From assembly GCA_015680685.1 (NCBI GenBank), contig MNCI01026430.1, forward strand, positions 43,148-88,783: a stretch of DNA of 45,636 bases. The letters run 5' to 3'. The translations under genes and the position numbers were made by a program. The stretch is from Gnetum montanum (taxonomy: Eukaryota; Streptophyta; Gnetopsida; Gnetales; Gnetaceae). Below, piece by piece: positions 1 to 10,900 of the stretch (the stretch's first letter is position 1; every line of letters begins with the position of its first letter). The notes under the pieces were generated by a model. The model saw only the letters and a list, made by a program, of their open reading frames with translations. It was not told where the DNA came from and made no database searches.

Positions 1-177
1 AGGGTGATCAATCCGCCAAAGCTTCGCTACTTCTAGCCTAGGATGTCAAATGAGGGAAGTGCCGCCTCTTATTTATAGATTTGGCAGCGGACAACGATAT
101 CACGTACGCGATATCGCAAGGGACAACGCGATATCGCGTACGCGATATTGCAAGGGATGCGATATCGCATCTCATCA
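1..177 (-). mobile_element. LTR-like edge of a retroelement (partial, runs off the left end)
   Basis: Read on the minus strand, this stretch starts near 177 (TGATGAG), passes through a block of GATATC palindromes, reaches a TATA box (TATAAATA, complement of 70-77) followed by AAGAGGC, and then a segment containing GTAGCGAAGC. The same order and near-identical core recur on the plus strand at 45239-45420. A U3-like region, TATA box and shared transcribed start suit the LTR of a retrotransposon. No primer-binding site or internal coding region is visible, so the superfamily is unknown and a non-LTR promoter repeat is possible. Confidence 0.55.
91..166. repeat. GATATC palindrome cluster with ~34-bp tandem duplication
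   Basis: Hexamer GATATC occurs at 96, 110, 130 and 161, with a one-base variant at 144, mostly embedded in the palindrome GCGATATCGC. The block 91-122 (ACAACGATATCACG ... GCAAGGG) is repeated with small changes at 123-156. The cluster sits directly upstream of the TATA box of the left LTR-like edge, which suggests a promoter or regulatory role. Confidence 0.75.
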
Positions 178-330
178 GACCCTATATCTAGAGCATACAA
201 ATTTAGAAGTTATCTACTATTCAAAAACTTTACAAGAAAAAAATCCTATTTAATAATTTATTTATTTTTTTGGTATTAAATAAAGATGTCCTCTTTTTTC
301 TACTTTATTTGGGCTTTTTATTAATGAACT

Positions 331-1480
331 CTAAGAGTGGATGCATAAAATACTAACTCAATTTGCAATTAGACTTAATAGAGTTTTACTCTATGTTGAT
401 GAAGTTGTATCAATTTCAAATTCAAAAGAAGGATTGCAACAAATGCTTAGTATTCTTGATGAATTTTATTAGCATTCAGAAATGAAAGTTAAATTTTAAA
501 AAATTAAAATCATGATTTGTGGCACACATAATAAAATGTGCAATTTTAGTATAAGACATGAACATGTGGATATAACTTCCTCTTGCAAATATTTTGGCCT
601 AGAATACTTCTGTAATTACAAATATGATCAATGCATTACTCAAAAAGTTGCAAGTGGTAAAAAAGCCTTATTTGCTTTAAAGAGCAAATAAAGGAATCTA
701 TTTTGGCTTGGAATATCCAAAAATATCTTTATCATGCCATTGCTGACCCAATTATTCTTTATGGGTGTGTTATATAAGATCCTACTCTATCAAATAACTA
801 TTGAAAACAAATAGAAAAGATTTGAAAATTCTTTTTGCTCGATTAATTTAAAGTGAAGAGATAGACATAATATGATATTATGCTTCTTCAAGTAGAGAAG
901 ATGCCCTTAGAAGTTGAAGCTATTTGTCAATTTATAGCCTATAGTCTTAATCTTTCAAAATCCTTGTTCGATAAATACTCCAAAAAAGTGATAATGGAAA
1001 GCCATGATAAAGGATAGCTTCATGAAGGAGTTCTATAGTGTACTAAATAGAATATTCAAGAGTACATTCTTTATTCTAATCCTAAGCAAGTTTGCAAATT
1101 GATAAAACAAGCAATATTCCAAAAGTTTTTAGGAAAATGAAAAAGGAAAAGTACTTTTCTATTTGTATAGTATTATGGGAGGCTTTAATTTGAAGGCAAA
1201 CTATTGATATGCTACTATTCCTCATGATTTATGATATATAATTAATAGAGCGTAAATGGTATATCATTTGAGAGTTGAAATGGGTAGATGGCTCAAAATT
1301 CCTTGTAAAGAACAAATACACTAATTGTGCAGTATAAATAAGATTGAAGATGAATAGCACATTTTCCTGCAATGTCCTACTTTTGAGCACATTAAACATA
1401 GATGGGAGGGATATTACAATTGCAAATTTGGTTTATTGATTTCAAATGTTACTGATAACACTTCACAATTTTCTTAATGA
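331..1480 (+). pseudogene. LINE reverse transcriptase C-terminal half (degenerate)
   Basis: Plus-strand reading with several stops and frameshifts. The catalytic RT motif survives as YVDE at 392-403, where YADD is expected, so it would be inactive. It is followed by SNSKEGLQQMLSILDEFY, MKVNF and KYFGLEY, the usual palm and thumb spacing of LINE reverse transcriptases. Around 871-1014 a segment (PLEVEAICQF) matches the copy at 33540-33660 (PLEAEAMYQF). A C-terminal stretch near 1260-1400 (GRW..IPC, then KIEDE.HIFLQCP) resembles the Cys/His tail of animal-type LINEs. It belongs to the same family as the pieces at 31.3-34.3 kb and 36.5-38.4 kb. Confidence 0.75.
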
Positions 1481-4280
1481 TGTTTTCAAAACTCATAACA
1501 TGTATATTTCTAATATCCAATAGATCCAAAGGGTTTACAAATATAATAAAATTTCAATTTTACTTGCAATTTTAATTTCATTAGTGTAATACTTTGAGAT
1601 TGCCAAACAATTTATCTTCACCAAATATAAACAAAAACGAAGCAAGAGGATAGCATTATCAAATAGACTTGAAGAGCTTAAGATTATCAAAAAAATTCAT
1701 CTTTTAACATTACTCAAACTTTACCATTACTAGTCCCAAGTTTGGATGTGAAAGTAGGAAACTATGTCAAATCCAAGAAGAGGGGATTAGTAAAAGGTTA
1801 GCAACCAATTGTAAAATGATGCCAAATCCTATGGATGAGTTCTCTTTTAGATGTTGCAAAATCTAAGGTATATTAGAATTAGTCCTTACTAGTATGCTAT
1901 CATTATGGATAAACTAAGGAAATATATGATGCTTGAATGTCAAATGTTTCAAAATAAGAAAAATTGCATAATACAACTATTAGAAAAAGGCTTGGAATGG
2001 CTTATTCTTCATATAAGCTAGACAAATGGCATCTTTGAGGGCTTTGTCATCTTTAAAGAAAATTAGAACAAACCTCTAAAAGCAAGTTACCCCATCCTAT
2101 TTCTAGGAATCTCAATGAAGAAGATATAAAAAAAGACATCAAAAATTGCAAGAAAAGCAAATAAAGTAAAATTGCAAATACATAAACCCTTTTTTTTGTT
2201 TGTATAAGGACAAATAATACAAGAGAACTCATGGAGTTAGGCTCAATGATCTTTTGGCATTACTTTAACATTTGGATTTAAATAGAAAGTTGTAAATACT
2301 ACACAAAGATAACTTTTAAACAAAACATTATCTAATCTTGTGGTTGGTGTAACTATTTATTGTTTTAAAAATCAAGATTTGAGTCTACATAACACCTTCA
2401 ATGATCCAAAAGAGATGCTTGGAGGGCAAAACACATATTCCCAAGAAAAACTTTCAAACACAACATATTTAAGTTACTCCTTGCCATCTTCCTAATTAGT
2501 CATGTTAAGAATTGGACAAACTCATGAACCCTAACTAACAAATTACATAGACCAAATAACTCAAAACTCTAGACCTTCATTAAAAATGTGATCAAGAAGT
2601 AGCTGAAAGTGATGCTACCTTTTTGCCCCACCTTTTTATATTTTATGGCACATGCACCCATTTTTAACAAAACCAAAAATGCAAACCCAACAAATACGTG
2701 AGTATTAAATCTACACCGTAAACAAAGCTAATCAGCTACTTTATAGTAAAAGAGAAACATTTTTTAACTTGCAATTATAATATTTTTATTATTGCTGATG
2801 CATTGTAAGAGTTCTTTATAAAACAGATCATTTTGTTTGTATTATGAGATACTTATTTAAAATGACATCTTAATTGTGAGATTTCAATAAAATAACACCT
2901 TGCACGCAAAATCAGAGCTCAGCAGCAAAACTGATCCAAACTATTGAAAATATGCTCGCCATTTTTAAAGGATGTAACATTGACACACATTTGATTAAAT
3001 AATGACGAAAGCCTAGAATAATTCATTGCTATTTGCCTTTGGAAGAAATTGAACCTCAACTTTTTGGATTAACATTTAATTAATGAATTAACTAAATACA
3101 TTAACTCAAACCATTTTTATTTATGTCCTGCATCCGTTCAATTTTTGCCATTATCTGTTGCAAAACGGATGCACATCTCTGCATAACTCATTAGGCTCAC
3201 ACGTATTTGTAACACGGATGCCTTAATAAGTTACATTGTATGTCTTACACATTCTTCAAAATTCATGTTTATCAGCGGAAGGAGCGGAGGGGCAATTGCC
3301 ATTACTGACTGTTCATTGTTATCGGTACTTTCAACAAAGATCAACAGTGATGTTCCGGAGAGTCTCAAAATATCATTTCATCTGCTAAAAATTGCATACT
3401 TGTAAATTCATCGACAAATGACTTCGTTTAATATAATAAAAAATGTTAAAATAAGAAACAAGGGTATGCAGTAGTGAAATGGTGTACAACTTTTCATGCT
3501 ATAACTATATGAAATGGGAAATGAAGATATGATGATCTCGATTTGTGTTACCGAGGCTAACACAAATACAGCCCACCACAAATATATTATATCACATATC
3601 AACTAGACCCGAATTTTGGGAAATAAAAGCATAAGACTTATTATACAAATTCAACCTGGAAAGGTAAACACTTTTATGAATATGGGGAAAAAACAGAATA
3701 TTTATGATAATGAAATCCAGGGATGCTATGCTGTTGGAGCCATAAAATCATAATTAGCTTAAAGATCTACCTTATCAAACCCATGCGATTTTAGGAAACT
3801 TGCAAAACTCAATGATTTAGCAGTTTCTCTGATTCACTCTGGCAGTTGCATTCTACTAGGCTGATAATGTTACAGGAGTTTAAAGAGGTAAGGATGGAGA
3901 AATAAACGGTTCAAGTTACATGTTTTGGCTACTTCTCTTCTGTCTTTGATGACGTAAGTCCCTAATTTAAAACTAATTAAATATATCTAGGTCCTTCACG
4001 AGAAATGGAAATATGTTTCTTTCATATGCAGGCATCATCAATCTTCCGACACCCGTAACCTCTTTCATGGCTCCTGTACAATAAGAAATCAATGCCAGGT
4101 CACGAAATTATGAAGTGGCCACATATTATGTTACTGTATTGGGAAGGACATAACATACCTTTGATTGCTTTCAGGTTTGACACACATTTTTGCCATTTCT
4201 TGACCAATAGAAAGAACATGGAGCCTCAAAATAGCTTTGTTATTCTCTGAAGAAATATACATTCAACCAATTTACAGCTA
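1481..4280. other. 3' flank of the gene, no gene recognised
   Basis: About 2.8 kb of AT-rich sequence with only short chance reading frames. A few plus-strand stretches near 1.9-2.2 kb look faintly coding but are too broken to name. Part of it may be 3' UTR of the acyltransferase gene. The nearest minus-strand AATAAA I noticed below the stop codon is near 3.1 kb, so the transcript end is not fixed. Confidence 0.5.
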
Positions 4281-4530
4281 AACTAGGCAAATTGCCGCTA
4301 ATTGGATTACAAGAAAATAATAAAATGGAACTCGGTCCCGGTTTTTTCTTTTTTAAATAATAATAGCTGATGCGAGTTGATCAGAATAACAGAAGGTACA
4401 TAACTAGGCAAAGTGCCACTGGTTGAATTACACAAAAATAAAATGGAACTCAATCCCAGTGGATTCCACTTTTTTTGCTTCTTTTTTTTTTTTTGAAATA
4501 ACTGGTGCCAGTTGATCACTCTCACCGAGT
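4281..4530. repeat. Tandem duplication, period ~121 bp
   Basis: Two adjacent divergent copies, each starting AACTAGGCAAA: 4281-4401 and 4402-about 4530. Both contain AAAATGGAACTC, a T-rich run, and a block ending near GTTGATCA. It lies just downstream of the acyltransferase stop codon, so it may be within the 3' UTR. Confidence 0.75.
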
Positions 4531-4823
4531 ACATTTCACCAAGCATATATCCGATACGTCAGCAACAATACATTCATTACAACTGTTGCTGAAATTCCAC
4601 TTTGAAAATCAAAAACAGGTTTGCATTCAAGCTCAAAAACACATGGCAAATGCATGATAGCACTATCTCTTCAATAATCTATTTGTATAACTGACCTTAC
4701 AATTTTTTTTCCCAAAAATAAGTGTTGTTTGAAAACAATAAATTGATACAAACCTTGTATTTCACAGGGAAAAATGTCAAAGATGGCATGTTCAAGCTGC
4801 TGGCCACAATTTCTCCAATTTAC

Positions 4824-4958
4824 CTACCATGGATTCAGAAATATTTCTGGATTCCACATTGCAATCAGAAGAGGATTTCTCTCCAAGCATGTGATAAAGT
4901 CACATGAACTTATTTTGCCATCATTATCAACATCAAATTGCTTGAACAACCTGCAAAC
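4824..4958 (-). CDS. LPEAT2: LPEAT2 exon 14 (residues 519-562 and stop)
   Basis: Reads VCRLFKQF, then EF-hand loop DVDNDGKISSCD (527-538), the family-typical RNPLLIA, and ends NPW with stop TAG at 4826-4824. An in-frame alternative acceptor exists eight bases later (GCAG) but gives the wrong frame. The stop codon is followed immediately by GTAAAT, a possible donor. Confidence 0.93.
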   Translation of the reverse strand, partial: VCRLFKQFDVDNDGKISSCDFITCLERNPLLIAMWNPEIFLNPW

Positions 4959-7900
4959 CTGTTTGAACAAATAGCCAAACAAAGTATAGTTTCATCATAT
5001 AATTCAAACTTAGATTAAAAATATCAAGGTATAAATAACCATTTGGCATAGTGTTATGAAAACCAGAGTGAGTTCATCATTCCCAGAAATTGTAGAAGTG
5101 CTTATCTACCACTGATTATCGTTACTTTCTTGAAAAACGATTCCAACTTAACAAGCAAGCTAAACCATTGCATATCCGTGGAAAATTTCGTTGTCTTACA
5201 GTTGGTATTTCCTGATTTATAGAACCAACAAAGCATATTTTTACAAGCTGATTCCAAGTCATATTTAACCGGTAGCCTAGGCAACATAAGCAAGATGATT
5301 TAATAAATGCCTACACCAAGCATTTTTTCAATGTGACTACCACATTAGTGCTTGGTTGCTTGCCGAACCACCAATCCAAAATTGGCATCCACCAACAAAC
5401 GTTGTGCTATGGTCATATTAAAATATATCTACAATAATGTTATTTTAGAATTAAAATACATCTACATCAATCTTATTTAATTTTAGCATTTTTGAGAAGG
5501 GTTTACCAATCTCTAACATCGTAACACCCGACTATGGTACTTTTGGCAATCATTCATATGCATTTACTGCTAGATCGGTAACATATACCAAAGTCACAGT
5601 TGTTGGACGTGGACACAGCAGAAAATTATTTCCACAGTTGGAATTCAAACGTGCCGAGTAGCTCAGGTCCACCAAGGAGTTCAGGAAACTCGTATTGAGC
5701 TATGTCACTCAAACTTGGTGAGCCCTTGCAGGGTTTCCATGAGTCTGATAATAGGGATCATAGTTATCCTGTATCCACAAAAAATGGTTGTCGCAACAAG
5801 CTCTTGATATAAATGAAGAGTAACAACTGTTATTTAAAAAGTACAGACACAAGAATACATGTATATTTTGCAGCCTATTAACGGTTAAAATCATATAGAT
5901 GTGATTTTGAAAGAAGACACTATATGCTTCATGTTAACTCATTATGCTAAAAAGTCATCAACCTGCTATATCATCATCATGATGGTATGTTTATCCCAAC
6001 AACATGGACTACCTTGATAAGGTAAGCAAGTGATTTAATGATAATTTTCTATCACCAGCTGTCTACCTAAACACCACTATATCCAAAATACAGTTACAAC
6101 CTCAACTAAGAATATAAGCATCTTGAATTTTAAAAAGTACAGACACAAGAATATAAGTATATTTTGGAGCCTATTTACAGTTAAAATCATAGAGATGTAA
6201 TTGTGAAAGAAGAAGCTGCATGCTTCATGTTAACTCATTAGGCAAAAAAGTTATCAACCTGCTATATCACCATCATGATGATATGTTTATCCTAACAACA
6301 TGGGCTAACCTGACAAGGTAAGCATGTGATTTGATGATAATTTTCTATGACCAGTTGTTTACCTAACACCAATATATCCAAAATACAGTTACAACCTCAA
6401 CTAAGAATTTAGTCAGCCGTAAGGGCCGTACCATCAAGAAGGGCCATTCAGTGCTTGGAGGTGGAGGATCTCTGGCTGCACATCAAGAGCAGAGGAGCAG
6501 ACCGGCCACGGAGGAGGTCCTAGCCACACAGGATACTAACAGGATTGAGGGGAGCTCACGACTTGGGGTGGCACAGACAAAGCTACCAAGCCCAACCAAG
6601 CACGGCAAAGGTGACATGGGGTCACTGCATACCCCAGCAATGAAGAAAAAGGAGCTGTTGGGCGGCAATGGACCCGAGTTACCCTCGCTGGGGGAACGGA
6701 TCATGCTTGGCAAAGGGCCTACCAAGCCAAAAATGAAAGACATCTTGCACCCGAAGGGGTCTAACCGGCAAGCACCGAAGAGGCAAAGCCCACCACTAAG
6801 GTCAGGCACCTGGATGCGGCCAGTACGAGACATAAGTCTACGCAATTGGAACTGGATTTGGGAGTGCAACGCACACTCCAGGAGGTGTATCATAGGCGTT
6901 TGTTTGTGTCCCCATGATGATTTTCTCCTGGAATTGCCAAGGATAGGGTACCCATATAAAAGAAATACCCTGAAAAGGATTGTGCGGGAGGAAGGTTGCA
7001 ACATGGTCCACCTTCAAGAGACCAAGCTGCAACTTTTAGAGAGGCAGCTATTACAATGGAATGGCTGGCACCTACACATGGTGCCTAGTAGAGGGAGAGC
7101 TGGAGGATTGGCGGTCCTGACCAAGGACGCCACAGAGCTAGTGGATGTGTCTGCCTAGTGAATCATGGTGTGCCTACTAAAGACAAGCATTTGGGTCACT
7201 AACATTTACAGAGCACAACATTGGGAGGCTCGCATTCAAGAATTCAAACATGTAGTAGCCCTTGTTGACAACACAACAAGGTGGGTAATGATCGGGGACT
7301 TCAACCAAAGGCTATTTTGCTGGAAAAAATTGGGAGGCGAATGTTCGGACCCTCTGGGAGCAACAAAATGCACTGAATTCATACTCGCTTACAACCTAGT
7401 CGATCTCAAACTCACAAGCAGTCGATATACATGGAGCAACAATAGACAAGGAGCTAATCGGGTGTATTCCAGAATTGATAGGGTTTGGGTCAGCTCCAGC
7501 CTCTTGCTCGAATTCACCATCTCGACAAAAAGCCAAGAAAGACAGGCATCAGATCACAGAGCTATCATTTGCAAGATCCAATCCATGGTAGACACATCCC
7601 CCATGCCATTTCGGTTCGAAAGAACCTGGCTCAACAAACCATGGCTGAGAACTCTGGTGCATAATACATGGTAATAATACACAAGAGCACAAGAGTCTAG
7701 AGAATTCCTCAAGAGAGGGCTACAGTTGCTTAAGCAACACATCAAGAACATCACGGCCGATGACAAATACCGTTTCAAAGGCTATTGCGCATAGGTGCAG
7801 AAACAACTTGGGGAAATTCAGCAACAATAGGAGGAGGGGTGGATCTTAGCCAAGAAGAACAAGCACTCCTTACTAAGCTCCAAGAATTAGACAAAGAGGA

Positions 7901-10900
7901 AGAAGCCTACTGCAAACAGAGATCGTGGATAGCATGGTTAAGGGAGGGAGATAGGAACACCAAATTTTTCTTTGTTGTTGTGAATACACACAAGGCAACC
8001 AAGAGCAAGCTGCAACACCTGCTGCAGGGCTTAGATTCTAGAGGAAAGCCAAGCGTGGGGCAAGGGCTCTCTCAACTGCAAAAGTACTGGGAGGATACAT
8101 GGCAATGGCAGCACACTAAGCCCATCTCAATTCTGGTGCCTTGCATCTTAACCTCTACTGAGAACCAGCAACTGCTACAACCATTTTCGAGGGTAGAGCT
8201 CCATATGGCCATGAAAGCCATGCTGGCAAACAAAGCCCTGGGTCCAGATGGGTGGCCTATAGAATTCTTTCAGAAATTTGAGGAGCTCTTGGGCACGAAC
8301 CTACTAGACGCATTCAATAGCATGCTCACCTGGCAACAAGTGCGTAAGGAGATTAACTGCTCTTGGGTTGTCCTCCTTCTGAAAGTCCCAAACCCAACGT
8401 CTCCTGGGCACTTCAGGCCCATTAGTGTGTGCAACACACTCCTTCAGATTTTTTCGTGGATGTTGGTTAACCAGGTGGCCCCCCTCATGCCTAGGTTGGT
8501 CAATGAGCACCAGGCCAGGTTTGTCAAAGGCCATTTCTTGTAGGACCAAGTCCTTCTACTGCAGGAGATTCTACATTAGCTCTAGACCACTCAATTCCCT
8601 GAACTGTGTGTTAAGCTAGACATTACTAAGGTGTATGACTCAATCAGCTGGGCAGCACTCCGTGCGGTCATGCTGGCGAAGGGGTTCGATGCCAAATTCG
8701 TCAACCTATACTCCTTGGCATCGATGGGCGGTTATGGGGCTTCCATGGCACTAGGCGTGGGTTGCGGCAGGGAAACTCGTTATCGCCTCTATTATTCATT
8801 TTGGTCATGGACCTTCTCAAGTCCTACTGCATCGAGGAAGGGGTGCAAGGGTTGAATATTGACAGGGTGCCCTACTTGGCCACCCACTTTGCTGACGATA
8901 CGCTGGTGGTTACCCGGGTGGTGTGCCCTAGGTAGAGGCCTTATTGAGGGCGTTAGAACAGTTGCGAAGGGAGGTGGGCCTCACAATCAACACGGCCAAG
9001 TTTGCCATTTACATTGTGCAAACCACGCCCACAATGGAAGCAAAAATTATACAGACGCTGGGTATCTTGCCACGGCGCACAGAGGACAAGTATCTAGGCA
9101 TGCCCACTTTTCACTAGCAACGTATGAAGGCTTGGTGGAGGCTACTGGAGTAGCTCCAAACAAAGACTTCCCATTGGCTCAATCAATTTCTCTCACGCAA
9201 GGCGAAGATGATTCTGGCGTCTATCGTCCTAATGGCCATGGCCCAATTCACGACCTCCATGGCCAGGCCGCCCGTGGAAGTGATACAGAAAGTTGACGGC
9301 ATCATCCGTGAGTTCGTATGGTCAGGAGGGAAAGGGGATAGACATATGCACTTGGTATCATGGGACATCACAACGCAGCCTAAGTCAACTGGTGGAGTCG
9401 GCCTCTTAACATTTAATGATGAGATCGCGCTGGGGCTGCAACGGCTCCTCTGCAGATTTTTAAATCCAGACAAAACCCAAGCCTTGTGGGTGCAACTGCT
9501 TAACAACAAATATTGGCAATGGGAGGCAAACATTGGCCACTCCCACCTTTGGCAAAACTTGTGCCAACACGTTCACTGGGTTGAGTCTCTAGGCCTTTTA
9601 GATCAACACCCAAAGGAAATCATCAAACATCGATACCCGTCTACTCCTGCTTGGGGGAAACTTTGGAATGGCCGCCTTCCAAAAAAAGTCAAGGCGTTTG
9701 GGTGGCTGATTCTGCATCAGGCGCTCCCAGTGCATGCCATGTTATGCGAATGTGGGTTACAAGTGAAGCCCAGTCATCTCTTATGTCGTACAAACATTGA
9801 AACGCTCCAACACCTTATATATCGCTACCCTTTCACAAGGGTTGTTTGGCACGCTACCTGTCTGACGGTGGTTGAATGCCACGGGGACTCTCCTACCCTG
9901 GTAGCTTTGTGGGTGTTGTGGAAGCACCGGAACTCGTGGATATTTAGGGGCACAGAGTTTCCAGAACCAGCAACGGTGGCCAAGGGCATTCAACAGTTTT
10001 AGAACGAGGCTTCTGTGGCTATGGGGCAGAGCATCCTCTTCGAGCCACCACGCCGAGTTATGGCCTCTAGTTCAAAGAATGGGCTGGGATGAAATGCTTC
10101 ACCACCTGGAAGGGGAGTAGGGATTACCCACAAATACATTCAAAGAGAATTGGCAAGTTATTGAAACTACTTTCCAGGGTAGAAGAATCACCATTTCGAT
10201 GCCTATGCTGGCGGAGGTATTGGGTATACGAGCTAAAGGATGGATCATTGCACCAATCATTCATGCACAATCAGGTACGGCTGAATTCTTCTAGGGGGAC
10301 ATCCCCAAGACGGCCAGCAGGCATATTCGGCAACTAGTGCTTCCGGGAGTATGGAGGGAAGCTGCCATTTTAGTTCAACAGTATTTCATCCAGTCTGGTT
10401 ACCCCCACAAACTGGTGGGTGTTCACTTCGTGTTTCTCAAACACATGAGGCATGGGACACCCATTAACGTCCCCAGATTTTTTTGGGATTCTCTGCACCA
10501 CCAATGTCCTAGGCGGCACCCAGGGGTGATTTTGGTGCTCTAGCATGCGGGAATGTCAATCCCATCATTACAACCCACAATTGTCTATTCTAGAAGGCGG
10601 GGCATGCAACGAACTGCCTGGACAAGACCCCAGGAGAGGGAATGCATGGTGAGACTAACGACAATAGGCACAGAAGAACCACAGAGCCAAGAGCTCAATA
10701 CGAAGGGGAGACACTCACAGCACAAGCCTAGATGGGACATCACAGCAGAATGTAGTAGAGCAGCTAAACAAGCTCGACATGAAGAAAGGGAGTGGTGGCA
10801 GCAATGATGGGCTAGTATGCAAAGAGAGGTGCAGCAAGAGACCACACAAATGCAGATATAGATGCTCAAATGGATGGAAGGTATGATCTCGGAGCACCAG

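Noticed and set aside
96-166. CRISPR-like spaced repeats
   Set aside because: The spaced units are short palindromes with irregular spacing inside an LTR-like promoter of a plant genome; there are no unique spacers of constant length.
6483-7004. 173-codon minus-strand reading frame
   Set aside because: It is the shadow of the LINE ORF1/ORF2 region on the opposite strand; the plus strand carries the recognisable endonuclease motifs.
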